Assembly (NCBI GenBank): GCA_947472705.1
Contig: CANJDA010000018.1
Span: 1 to 20,453 of the forward strand
Direction: 5' to 3'
Source of the DNA: Flavobacteriaceae bacterium
GTDB taxonomy: Bacteria; Bacteroidota; Bacteroidia; Flavobacteriales; Flavobacteriaceae
DNA length: 20,453 nt
The notes below the pieces were generated by a model that made no database searches, was not told where the DNA came from, and worked only from the letters and a program-made list of their open reading frames with translations. Shown here piece by piece: positions 7,262-15,543 of this stretch; the stretch's first letter is position 1; every line of letters begins with the position of its first letter. The position numbers and the translations under genes were made by a program.

Positions 7262-9460
7262 ATGAAAAAAGCAATACTTATTTTAGTGTTAATACTTTCA
7301 ATATCATGTTATTCACAAACGGGAAATGACACCTTAAAATCAATAAAACTGGATGAATTAGTTATTAATCCATTAAAACATCTTCAATCTAAAAGAAAAA
7401 TTGCACAGCAAGTTGAAAGTATTTCACAAAAGGAAATTGAATTTCAAAATAGTCCAACAAGTGCTGATTTATTGGCAAATACAGGAAAATTAACAATTCA
7501 AAAATCGCAACAAGGCGGTGGAAGTCCGGTTATACGTGGATTTGAAGCTAGTAGAATACTGCTCCTTGTGGATGGAGTTCGAATGAACAATCTAATTTAT
7601 AGAGCAGGTCATTTGCAAAATATACTTACTGTAGATAAGAACATGCTAGAAAAAGTGGACGTATTATTTGGTCCCTCCTCTACAATATATGGAAGCGATG
7701 CTCTAGGAGGTGCTATTTATTTACAAACTAAAGCAGCTAAACTATTTACTGAAAACGGAAGCAAAAAAATATCGGGCAATGCTTTAGTCAATTATAGTGG
7801 TGTCAATCAAGGAAAATCGATTCATTTTGACTTAAATTTTCCTGGCACAAAATGGGCATCACTTTCCTCAGTTTCTTTCAATGACTATGGTGATTTAAAA
7901 ATGGGAAGAACTAAAAATGGTTCGAATGATTATTTTGGTGAAAGACCTTTTTATGTTGAAACCATTAATGGAGTAGATCAAATGGTTGCCAATGACAATA
8001 AGTATGTTCAAAAATATACTGGATATAAGCAATACGATTTTATGCAGAAAATACTTTTTCAGCAAAGTACCTCTACTAGACACAGTCTAAATATTCAATA
8101 TTCAACTACATCAGACATTCCTAGATATGATCGATTAACTGAGGTAACCTCTAATGGAAATTTGAAATATTCTGAATGGAAATATGGGCCACAAAAGCGT
8201 TTTCTTTCTATATACAAGTTATCAAATGACAACTTGTTTAATAAAACAAATATGAATATCAATTTGAGTTATCAAAATATAGAAGAAAGTCGAATTAACA
8301 GAAATTTTGGTAGTACCAATGAAAAATCAAGAATTGAAAAAGTAACTGTTTTGGCATTGAATTCGGATTTCAATACAAAAGTGGGTAACGGAAATTTAAT
8401 ATACGGTGTTGATGTGTATAATGATAATTTGAATTCTTCAGCCTTTAAAAAAGATATTATTACAGGTGTACAATCTGCATTGGATACTCGTTATCCCGAT
8501 GGAAAAAACTCAACCGTTAGAGCTGAAGGTTATTTATCTTTTAGTAATGATATTAATCCTAAGACATCCTATAGCATTAGCGCTAGAGGTGGTTATACTA
8601 CATTAAAAAGTACTATTGATAACAATTATTTTAATTTACCCTATACTTCTATAAAACAAAATAACTTTATCTACAGCGGAGCTTTGGGCTTGGTAAACAA
8701 TCCTTCTAAGGATATCAAAGTTGCCTTCAATTTAGCTTCAGCCTTTAGAGTCCCTAACATTGATGATTTATCCAAAATATTTGAATCAAGCCCAGGAACT
8801 TTAATTGTTCCCAATGAAAATCTAAAACCAGAAAAATCAGTTACCGCTGATTTGAATATTACTTTTTGGCATGGCAGTCGTTTTCAGTTTGAAAATGTAT
8901 TCTTTATCACCAAATTATATGATGCCATACAAACGGATATTTTTACATTTAACGGGCAATCAACTATAGAATATGAGGGAGAGACTAGTTTAGTGCTTGC
9001 CAATCAAAATCAAGGTGAAGGGCATTTGGCGGGCTATAGTTCTGTTCTAAAAACTTATATTACTAAGTCGATAGTGTTTGTTGGCACTTTTAATTTCACA
9101 CATGGTAGAATACACAATAGTACTGGAATTTATCCATTAGACCATATTGCTCCAATCAACGGTAAAGTAGGATTCAATTATGAATCGAAGAAAGCAAATG
9201 TAGAGCTCTATATGTTGTATAATGGTAAGAAAGATGTAAGTGAGTATTCTCCAAGCGGAGAAGACAACTTGCAGTATGCTACTAGCAAAGGTGCTCCTTC
9301 GTGGCAAACTTATAACATAAAAGGAGCTTTCAATTTATTTAAAAATGCAACTGTTTTTGCCGGTATTGAGAATATTTTTGACATTCAATACCGTACATTC
9401 TCATCTGGTATTAATGCACCAGGTCGCAATTTATATATTGGTACTAAATACAATTTTTAA
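7262..9460 (+). CDS. TonB-dependent outer-membrane receptor, heme/hemoglobin-receptor-like
   Basis: 732 residues: signal peptide (1-19, ending CYSQ), a possible TonB box KLDELVIN just inside the mature N-terminus, a plug domain (about 40-160) with SPVIRGFEASRILLLVDGVR and FGPSSTIYGSDALGGAIYL, then a 22-strand-type barrel ending in YIGTKYNF with the C-terminal Phe expected for outer-membrane insertion. SAFRVPNIDDL and VPNENLKPEKS (near 495-525) align with the FRAP/NPNL region of bacterial heme receptors, hence the suggested ligand class; I could not confirm the heme-binding histidines. It lacks the carboxypeptidase-regulatory-like N-terminal extension common in Bacteroidetes SusC-type receptors, and no SusD gene follows. 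It has its own consensus promoter and probably no strong terminator before the next gene. Receptor class is certain; substrate is inferred. Confidence 0.92.
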   Translation: MKKAILILVLILSISCYSQTGNDTLKSIKLDELVINPLKHLQSKRKIAQQVESISQKEIEFQNSPTSADLLANTGKLTIQKSQQGGGSPVIRGFEASRILLLVDGVRMNNLIYRAGHLQNILTVDKNMLEKVDVLFGPSSTIYGSDALGGAIYLQTKAAKLFTENGSKKISGNALVNYSGVNQGKSIHFDLNFPGTKWASLSSVSFNDYGDLKMGRTKNGSNDYFGERPFYVETINGVDQMVANDNKYVQKYTGYKQYDFMQKILFQQSTSTRHSLNIQYSTTSDIPRYDRLTEVTSNGNLKYSEWKYGPQKRFLSIYKLSNDNLFNKTNMNINLSYQNIEESRINRNFGSTNEKSRIEKVTVLALNSDFNTKVGNGNLIYGVDVYNDNLNSSAFKKDIITGVQSALDTRYPDGKNSTVRAEGYLSFSNDINPKTSYSISARGGYTTLKSTIDNNYFNLPYTSIKQNNFIYSGALGLVNNPSKDIKVAFNLASAFRVPNIDDLSKIFESSPGTLIVPNENLKPEKSVTADLNITFWHGSRFQFENVFFITKLYDAIQTDIFTFNGQSTIEYEGETSLVLANQNQGEGHLAGYSSVLKTYITKSIVFVGTFNFTHGRIHNSTGIYPLDHIAPINGKVGFNYESKKANVELYMLYNGKKDVSEYSPSGEDNLQYATSKGAPSWQTYNIKGAFNLFKNATVFAGIENIFDIQYRTFSSGINAPGRNLYIGTKYNF

Positions 9461-9530
9461 AAGCTGACATTTGAAATATACTGCTTTTATGTTTAGTGTA
9501 TTGATTATAGGCATTTTATAATTTTTTTAT

Positions 9531-9538
9531 TACATTTG
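9531..9538 (+). promoter_or_regulatory. Candidate -7 element upstream of the small exported protein gene
   Basis: TACATTTG matches TAnnTTTG and lies 27 bp before the ATG at 9566. No convincing -33 TTTG lies at the usual spacing; the nearest TTG (9501-9503) is too far. If active, it would allow the pair 9566-13924 to be expressed separately from the TonB receptor. Confidence 0.4.
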
Positions 9539-9565
9539 AATACTACGATTTTAAAAAACTAAACT

Positions 9566-10045
9566 ATGTCAAATAAACTAAGACTTTTGGTTACCATTCT
9601 TCTACTTTTTGTTGGAGTGGCTCAAGCACAAAATAAGGCTCGTAAAGTTAACTACAAAAAAGAGCCTGCTTGGATTCAAATGATGGATGATCCTAAAGCT
9701 AACTTTTATGAAACAGTCAAAGCATTTAGAACTTATTATAAAGAAAGACCATTGCCTAAAGAACCAAATGAAGTTGAAGGAGAAGACGATTTTGAAAAAC
9801 AAATTGGTCTAGAGGAAGAAAACGGAAAAAAAAGTAAAAGAGAGCTAGAACGCGAAGCCCGAAAAATCAATCCTAAAGATATTGTTTATACCGCTGAAGT
9901 GCGAGCGTTTCGAGGCTGGTATTATGGCGTTAAACCATGGGTTCGGACCGATGGAAGTATTATAAGTAAAGAAGAGCAGCAAGCCATTATTGATAAACAG
10001 CAAGCTGAATTGAAAGCCATTGAAAAAGCCAACGGCAAAAACTAA
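9566..10045 (+). CDS. Small exported charged protein with an internal motif duplication; function unknown
   Basis: 159 residues with a signal peptide (1-22, ending GVAQAQ) and a very charged mature part, probably periplasmic or surface-exposed. Conserved-looking features are EPAWIQMMDDPKANFYETV (about 33-51), an acidic linker (about 62-85), a basic KKSKRELEREARK helix, and a helical Glu/Gln-rich C-terminus. ETVKAFRTYYKERP and AEVRAFRGWYYGVKP look like two copies of one short motif, suggesting an internally duplicated fold. There is no catalytic signature. It lies 15 bp upstream of the VPS10/BNR giant gene and is almost certainly co-transcribed with it. From memory, similar small proteins occur beside secreted propeller genes in other Bacteroidetes, which would fit an accessory, chaperone or anchoring role; that is inference. 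Confidence 0.82.
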   Translation: MSNKLRLLVTILLLFVGVAQAQNKARKVNYKKEPAWIQMMDDPKANFYETVKAFRTYYKERPLPKEPNEVEGEDDFEKQIGLEEENGKKSKRELEREARKINPKDIVYTAEVRAFRGWYYGVKPWVRTDGSIISKEEQQAIIDKQQAELKAIEKANGKN

Positions 10046-10060
10046 TTTAAGTCAAGGGAT

Positions 10061-13000
10061 ATGAAAAAAATTACACCACTTATATTTTTCTTTTTGTTAT
10101 TTGGAATAACAACAACGGCACAATTAGCCAATTGGACTATAGGAGCCAATGCTGCCTATAAAAATTTCCCTGTAAACGTTTCTGGGCAAATTAACGGTTA
10201 TGGGCGTATCGTTCAAATGAAGTTTCATGCTACTGATGCCACTAAATTATATGCGGTTACTGCCGAAGGAGGTTTTTTTACAAGTTCTAATGCAGGCACA
10301 AGTTGGGCCGCAAAACAAGGTACTGAAAATTTGACTGGAAGTTGTGCCTCAATTTGTGTTGATTATACCAATGATCAAGTTATCTATTTAGGCTCAGGAG
10401 ATCCAAGCTATTACAGTAATGGTTCAGGAGTTTACAAATCAACGGATGGTGGAGCCACATTTACAGCTACAACTTTAACCAACTGTTTGGTTATAGAAAT
10501 ATTACAAGATCCAAGTAATGCAAGTACTTTCATAGCAGCTACCAATAAAGGAATTTATAAAACAATTAATAACGGATTAACCTGGACAGCGAAAACAGCT
10601 ACCAACATTCAGTTTTGTGATTTAAAACGAAATGCAGGAACAAACTCTCCTATTCTTTATGCTTGCACCAAAGATAATACCTGTCGTTTATTTCGCTCTT
10701 CCGATTCTGGAGAAACTTGGACACAAATAACATCGGGAATTACTACTTCTACTACTTTTATTACTGCTGGAGGACGTGTAGGGGTTACTCCTGCTGATCC
10801 AAATGTAGTTTATTTTGAAGCCATAGGAGGAGGTGGAATCATTCATAAATCTACCGACGGAGGATTAAATTTTACGGTAATGAAAGGACAAGGTGCAGGT
10901 ACTTTAGCTAACCCTTATCTGACATTTTATGATTTTGATAATGCCAATACATTAACAGGGCAAGGAAATTATAATAACTGCATAGTGGTTGATGCTACTA
11001 ATCCTGCCAAAATATGGTTACAATCCCACAATACATGGCTTTCAACAGATAGTGGCGTTACATGGACAGAAATAACCCATTGGTCAACAAAAGTTCATAC
11101 CGATATGCATCAAATTCAGCAAAGTCCGTTTGATTCTACAAAACTATTTAGTTGTAATGATGGAGGGGTTTGGTTAAGTACCGATGGAGGAAATAATTGG
11201 GTTACCAAAAGTGACGGATTGTATGCCTACGAAATTTATAATAATTGTGGAAAAAGCAGTAATACTGATAAGAATAGCATCTCAATTGGAACTCAAGATA
11301 ATGGTAGATTATATCGAAATGATACAGGATGGTTTACCGACAGAGGTGGTGATGATACCCGTCAAAAAGAATATGATTACCTTCCTAATGGAGGGAATTA
11401 TTATGAGAAAACCCAAACCAACAGAAAGGCCGCCAATGGCGGGGCAACAACAGCAACAGGGTTTCCAACAACTACAGGTAATTATTGGGAATATTTAGCC
11501 TTTAACAGATCCAATATCAATTTAGGCTTTATGTGGTTTACAGATAATATACTCTATCGAACAACAAATTTGGCAGCAGCAACGCCAACTTGGACCAATG
11601 TTTTTACGTTTACTGCTCCAGTTATGGCCATGCATAGTTGTATAGCTGATCCTAATAAGTTATATATCATTACTAATGACAGTAAGATTCAGGTGTCGTC
11701 AAATGCTTTGAGTGCTACCCCTACATTTACAACTTTTACATTACCTTCGGTTACTAATTCTATTGCTAGTATTGCTGCAATTGCTAATAATGCTAATAAA
11801 GTTTATATCTCCATAAATAATAAAGTGTATTCTTCCACAGATTCTGGTGCTACATGGACGAACATCACTTATAACCTTCCAAGTGTAGATCATAGAAAAA
11901 TCTTAGCTGAAGAATTTGGAGGTGCTCAAGAATTAGTTTTTATAGCAACCAACAATGCAGTATACTATAAAAAAGCTGGACAAACAACATGGACAAACTA
12001 TAGTACCAATTTACCAGGTCGTAGAGCTCCAACAAACTTTACCATGTATGATGATGGTTCTAATCAATCGGCACTTCGATACTATACCTATGGACGCGGC
12101 GTATGGGAATCTCCTTTTGGGAATCTTAGAGCGGTGTCAAGCTCCTTTGATGTAAGTCAAAAAATATATTGTACTACTGGAAGTGGTGTAGCATTTACAG
12201 ATTATTCAACTGGAAATATAACCAGTTGGTCTTGGTCATTTCCAGGGGGTACTCCATCAACTTCTACCCTTCAAAACCCTGTAGTAACTTATAGCTCTCC
12301 TGGATTATATGGAGCTACTTTAACGGTGAGTGATGGTGTTAATTCGAGCACTTATTCCAAAGGGAATGTTTTTTTAGTAATGGCGGCTCCTCCAACTGTA
12401 AATACAGGGTGTAGTATATCAGCCAATAGTAACCTAGCTAATGGTTTTGGTATTGGAATAAGTTCATTTAGTCTAGGAAATATATCAAAAACTTCATCCT
12501 CTAATGATGGTCAATATAATGATTATACCTGCTCACAATGGACAACATTAACACAAGGAAGTACCTATAGTGCTAGTATTACAACGGGAACTACAAATGC
12601 AGAAGGTGCTAAAGTATATATAGATTTAAATAACAATGGCGTTTTTGAAACCACAGAAGCTCTTGTCTCCTATCCAAGTAATAATACAGGAACACGAAGC
12701 TTGTCTTTTACCGTTCCATCCACTGGAGTTGTACTAAACACAGGGTTGCGATTAAGAATTATTTCTAAATTTAATTCAATTCCAACCACAGCTTGTGATG
12801 TCAGTACTTATGGACAAGCAGAAGATTATACTGTTTATATACTTCCAATACCATCTGCTATTCTATCCAATGGTACTGGTTCTTCAACTATTTGTACTGG
12901 GCAATCGGCTAATTTGAAAGTCAACATAACAGGAGGAACTTCACCTTACACCATTACATATTCCAATGGTACAAATACTCAAACCATAAGCAATTATTCT

Positions 13001-13924
13001 TCAGGAGCTAACATTTCGGTTTCACCTGTTGCAAACACAACTTATTCCTTAGTAACAGTTTTAGATTATTTTGGTACCAGTATACCAGTTTCTGGAACAG
13101 CTTCAGTTACTATTAGTTCATTTACAATTACTGCAAGTGCAGGAGCCAATGGAAGTATTTCACCAACAGGTGCCACATCTGTAAATTGTGGAACTAATAA
13201 AACCTATACCATAACTCCAAATTCTTGTTATCAAATTGCCACCGTTTTAGTTGATGGTGTTAATAATCCAACAGCTGTAAGCACAGGAACATTTACTTTT
13301 AGTACTATTTCTGCATCACATACTATTAGTGCAACATTTGTGAATAATTGCAACACAATTGTAAACCTTAAACTATTTATCGAAGGGTATTATGATACTA
13401 GTATACATGCTATGAGACCTGTTTTGATTAATGAAGGTGTAGGTTCAAGTAGCATTAATGTAGACAACATAACACTTGAATTAAGAAATACTTCAGGTGG
13501 ATTGGTAAATTCAGCCAGCACATTATTGCATACTAATGGTAGCGCATCGGTTACATTTACTAATACACCATCAGGGTTATATTATTTGGTTATCAAGCAT
13601 AGAAATGCAATAGAAACATGGAGTGCAACTCCACAACTTATAAATGGAACTACTTTACAGTATGATTTTTCCAACGCCATTACAAAAGCATATGGTAACA
13701 ATTTAAAATTGTTAGAGCCTGGTGTATATGGTTTATTTTCAGGTGATATAAATCAAGATGGGTTTATTGAAGGATTGGATTTTGTTCCTTTATTTAATGA
13801 TAGTGATACTCTTTTAGAAGGCTATTATAATACTGATTTGAATGGAGATGGATTTGTTGAAGGTCTTGATTATCCAATTCTATTTAATAATTCCGATAAT
13901 CTTATTGAGTCTTCACATCCTTAA
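10061..13924 (+). CDS. Large exported VPS10/BNR-propeller protein with PKD, GEVED, beta-repeat and EF-hand C-terminal module
   Basis: 1287 residues. Order: signal peptide (1-20, ending TTTAQ); sortilin/VPS10-like BNR propeller (about 25-690) with many Asp-box motifs (STDGGATF, SSDSGETW, STDGGLNF, STDSGVTW, STDGGNNW, STDSGATW); PKD domain (about 693-774) with WSWSFPGGTPSTSTLQNP; GEVED domain (about 783-929) ending in GQAEDYTVYI; an Ig-like domain (931-1022); one Flg_new_2-like repeat (1023-1093); and a C-terminal module (1094-1287) with EF-hand loops at D1229-D1240 and D1259-D1270. AAGGGAT lies just before the ATG, an AGGG-type ribosome site that is unusual in this phylum. The tail is a close paralogue of that of the 1767-residue protein, though the heads differ. 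Asp-box propellers occur in glycosidases but also in many non-enzymes; no sialidase arginine triad could be established. It follows the small exported protein gene by 15 bp. Confidence 0.9.
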   Translation: MKKITPLIFFFLLFGITTTAQLANWTIGANAAYKNFPVNVSGQINGYGRIVQMKFHATDATKLYAVTAEGGFFTSSNAGTSWAAKQGTENLTGSCASICVDYTNDQVIYLGSGDPSYYSNGSGVYKSTDGGATFTATTLTNCLVIEILQDPSNASTFIAATNKGIYKTINNGLTWTAKTATNIQFCDLKRNAGTNSPILYACTKDNTCRLFRSSDSGETWTQITSGITTSTTFITAGGRVGVTPADPNVVYFEAIGGGGIIHKSTDGGLNFTVMKGQGAGTLANPYLTFYDFDNANTLTGQGNYNNCIVVDATNPAKIWLQSHNTWLSTDSGVTWTEITHWSTKVHTDMHQIQQSPFDSTKLFSCNDGGVWLSTDGGNNWVTKSDGLYAYEIYNNCGKSSNTDKNSISIGTQDNGRLYRNDTGWFTDRGGDDTRQKEYDYLPNGGNYYEKTQTNRKAANGGATTATGFPTTTGNYWEYLAFNRSNINLGFMWFTDNILYRTTNLAAATPTWTNVFTFTAPVMAMHSCIADPNKLYIITNDSKIQVSSNALSATPTFTTFTLPSVTNSIASIAAIANNANKVYISINNKVYSSTDSGATWTNITYNLPSVDHRKILAEEFGGAQELVFIATNNAVYYKKAGQTTWTNYSTNLPGRRAPTNFTMYDDGSNQSALRYYTYGRGVWESPFGNLRAVSSSFDVSQKIYCTTGSGVAFTDYSTGNITSWSWSFPGGTPSTSTLQNPVVTYSSPGLYGATLTVSDGVNSSTYSKGNVFLVMAAPPTVNTGCSISANSNLANGFGIGISSFSLGNISKTSSSNDGQYNDYTCSQWTTLTQGSTYSASITTGTTNAEGAKVYIDLNNNGVFETTEALVSYPSNNTGTRSLSFTVPSTGVVLNTGLRLRIISKFNSIPTTACDVSTYGQAEDYTVYILPIPSAILSNGTGSSTICTGQSANLKVNITGGTSPYTITYSNGTNTQTISNYSSGANISVSPVANTTYSLVTVLDYFGTSIPVSGTASVTISSFTITASAGANGSISPTGATSVNCGTNKTYTITPNSCYQIATVLVDGVNNPTAVSTGTFTFSTISASHTISATFVNNCNTIVNLKLFIEGYYDTSIHAMRPVLINEGVGSSSINVDNITLELRNTSGGLVNSASTLLHTNGSASVTFTNTPSGLYYLVIKHRNAIETWSATPQLINGTTLQYDFSNAITKAYGNNLKLLEPGVYGLFSGDINQDGFIEGLDFVPLFNDSDTLLEGYYNTDLNGDGFVEGLDYPILFNNSDNLIESSHP
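13127..13339 (+). repeat. Single dispersed copy of the 77-residue beta repeat
   Basis: This 71-residue unit reads ITASAGANGSISPTG, VNCGTNKTYTITP, SCYQIATVLVDGVNNPTAV and HTISATF, plainly the same family as the seven-unit array in the 1767-residue protein, including both cysteines. It directly precedes the shared C-terminal module, as the last unit of the array does in the other protein, so repeat plus module behave as one transferable block. The DNA differs at many third positions, so this is not a very recent copy. Confidence 0.9.
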
Positions 13925-13955
13925 TTTTGAAACTCATTTAAACAACTCCTTTTTT

Positions 13956-13963
13956 TATTTTTG
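13956..13963 (+). promoter_or_regulatory. Candidate -7 element almost abutting the LuxR-type gene
   Basis: TATTTTTG matches TAnnTTTG and ends only 4 bp before the ATG at 13968, so a transcript started from it would be leaderless or nearly so. A second match, TAATTTTG, lies at 13922-13929 over the stop codon of the previous gene and would give a leader of about 35 nt. No -33 element at standard spacing is obvious for either. Confidence 0.35.
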
Positions 13964-13967
13964 AAAA

Positions 13968-14459
13968 ATGAAAGTATTGCCATTTAAAAAAATAAAAGAA
14001 TATAAAGAATTAATTTCTTATGCTTTAGCAATGGCAGCATTTTTATTGGTGCTGCGATGGTTAGAATTTCGATTTATGATACTACAACATCAGTATGAAC
14101 TGTATGTTGGTTTAATTGCTGCACTTTTTTTACTTTTTGGAATATGGCTGGCAAACAAGATAATTACTCCTAAAACAAATACCATATTTATAGAAAAAGA
14201 AGTGCTTATAAACTCTTCTGAATTTATATTGAATGAAGAAGAATTATTTAATAGAAAAATTAGTAAGCGAGAGTTAGAAGTACTAACTCTAATGGCAAAA
14301 GGATTAAGTAATCAAGAAATAGCTACTAGTTTATTTGTATCGCTAAATACTGTAAAAACACATAGCGCTAAATTATTTGATAAACTTGAAGTAAAACGCC
14401 GTACACAAGCAATTGAGACAGCCAAAAAACTACAACTTTTGCCTACTACTTTAGAATGA
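13968..14459 (+). CDS. Membrane-tethered LuxR-type HTH transcriptional regulator
   Basis: 163 residues. Two hydrophobic segments (about 16-34 and 46-64) form a membrane hairpin with a short basic N-terminus. A linker (65-93) leads to a GerE/LuxR helix-turn-helix (about 94-150): KISKRELEVLTLMAKGLSNQ, then EIATSLFVSLNTVKTHSAKL and FDKLEVKRRTQAIETA, a textbook LuxR-type domain. There is no receiver domain, phospho-acceptor Asp or ligand-binding domain, so it is not a classical response regulator. I infer DNA binding from the inner membrane, with the signal sensed by the hairpin or by the DUF4199 protein encoded next. Starting at 13968 keeps the whole first helix. The closeness of a -7 element raises the chance of leaderless translation. 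Target genes are unknown. Confidence 0.88.
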   Translation: MKVLPFKKIKEYKELISYALAMAAFLLVLRWLEFRFMILQHQYELYVGLIAALFLLFGIWLANKIITPKTNTIFIEKEVLINSSEFILNEEELFNRKISKRELEVLTLMAKGLSNQEIATSLFVSLNTVKTHSAKLFDKLEVKRRTQAIETAKKLQLLPTTLE

Positions 14460-14539
14460 TTATTAAAAATCACCCAAAAGGATGACAAGTATTTATATTA
14501 GTTTCAAAAACTTTGCAACTAAATCTTTAATATAATAGA

Positions 14540-15061
14540 ATGAAAAAAATTGTACTTACTTATGGTTTTGTTGCAGGAGCCGTAGTTACTGCTTTTATGC
14601 TTTTTGGGGTTTATTTATTTATGAATAAACCCGATTTTGACGCTGGAATGCTATTAGGGTATACTGGTATGATAATCGCCTTCTCTTTTTCTTATGTTGG
14701 CATTAAAAATTATCGGGATAAAGAAAATAATGGAGAAATTACTTTTTTGAAAGCCTTATCCATTGGATTGCTAATTTCATTTATTGCATCTACCATATAT
14801 GTTGGTGTTTGGTTAATTGAATACTATTGTTTTTTTACTGATTTCATGGATAAATATGCTGAGAGTGCACTTAAAAAAATAGATAAAACAACCTTGTCAG
14901 CGATTGAAATCAAAAACAAAACAGCTGAAATAATGCAGTATAAGGAAATGTACAAAAGTCCAATAATGGTAATTTTATTAACTTATGCAGAAGCTTTACT
15001 ACCAACAGGTTTGATAATTCCAGTTATCTGTGCCTTAATTTTAAAACGTAAAGCTAAATAA
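14540..15061 (+). CDS. DUF4199-domain integral membrane protein
   Basis: 173 residues with four predicted transmembrane helices (about 5-26, 35-53, 71-94 and 148-168). A polar, Lys-rich loop (about 100-145) lies between helices 3 and 4. The pattern KKIVLTYGFVAGAVVTAFML, then YRDKENNGEITFLKALSIGL in the middle, is typical of DUF4199, a family common in Bacteroidetes with no known biochemical role. It lies 80 bp after the LuxR-type gene and 3 bp before the next gene. The position suggests it works with the tethered regulator, perhaps as a sensor or stability partner. A weak -7-like AAACTTTG (14508-14515) precedes it, but I do not claim a promoter. Confidence 0.85.
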   Translation: MKKIVLTYGFVAGAVVTAFMLFGVYLFMNKPDFDAGMLLGYTGMIIAFSFSYVGIKNYRDKENNGEITFLKALSIGLLISFIASTIYVGVWLIEYYCFFTDFMDKYAESALKKIDKTTLSAIEIKNKTAEIMQYKEMYKSPIMVILLTYAEALLPTGLIIPVICALILKRKAK

Positions 15062-15064
15062 TAC

Positions 15065-15514
15065 ATGAAAAATAATAGCTGGAAAAAAGGAAGAGGTAAA
15101 TTAGGATTACTTCAGCCATTACTTGGTAAATGGACAGCCGAAAGCGATACTCCAATGGGTAGAGTAAAATGCACTCGAGAATTTACATCCATTTTAAATG
15201 GTAGTTATATAGAATTAAAAGCCATATGGGAATTTGGAGCTAAAAACTATGAAGAAAAAGCTATTATAGGAATTAATGACAATCTATTAACATTTTGGTC
15301 CTTTACTTCCGATGGAAAAAAATCTCAAGGGCAACTGTCTGATGGTACAGATATTCATCCTGAAGCCATCTGCTTTGAGGCACAAATGCCAGCTGGTATA
15401 GCCCGAATGATTTATTGGCCTGATGATGAATATGGATTCCATTGGGCCGTTGAAAGTAAAGTTAAAAAAGGTTGGAACCGATTTACAGAACATCATTACC
15501 ATAAACAGCAATAA
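15065..15514 (+). CDS. Conserved cytosolic protein, DUF1579/lipocalin-like
   Basis: 149 residues without a signal peptide or membrane segment. LLQPLLGKWTAESDTPMGRV near the start is followed by alternating strands (CTREFTSILNGSYIELKAIW, KAIIGINDNLLTFWSFTSDG, and a tail ending in RFTEHHYHK). This is the layout of small lipocalin-like or DUF1579-type barrels, where the opening LxGxW motif is characteristic. No function is known to me. The ATG at 15065 is 3 bp after the stop of the DUF4199 gene, so the two are surely translated from one message. The final codon runs into the left arm of the shared terminator at 15513. Confidence 0.75.
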   Translation: MKNNSWKKGRGKLGLLQPLLGKWTAESDTPMGRVKCTREFTSILNGSYIELKAIWEFGAKNYEEKAIIGINDNLLTFWSFTSDGKKSQGQLSDGTDIHPEAICFEAQMPAGIARMIYWPDDEYGFHWAVESKVKKGWNRFTEHHYHKQQ

Positions 15515-15542
15515 AAAAGTCCCAAGAAATTGGGACTTTTTT
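15513..15542. terminator. Bidirectional terminator between convergent genes
   Basis: AAAAAAGTCCCAA (15513-15525) and TTGGGACTTTTTT (15530-15542) form a perfect 13-bp stem closed by a GAAA tetraloop. A-tract and T-tract on opposite sides make it work in both directions. It fills the whole 29-bp gap and overlaps the stop codon of the DUF1579-like gene (15512-15514); dsbD on the minus strand stops at 15544. Confidence 0.9.
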
Positions 15543-15543
15543 A

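Noticed and set aside
7262..7321. Lipoprotein signal in the TonB receptor (Cys16)
   Set aside because: The residues before the Cys do not fit a lipobox, and a normal signal peptidase I site (CYSQ|TG) follows; the protein is a barrel.
9458..9489. Inverted repeat TAAAAGC / GCTTTTA after the TonB receptor gene, possible terminator
   Set aside because: Only 7 bp of AT-rich stem with an 18-nt loop and no T-run; too weak to support transcription stop.
10061..13924. Naming the VPS10/BNR protein a sialidase
   Set aside because: Asp boxes alone are structural; no convincing arginine triad or Tyr/Glu nucleophile pair was identified.
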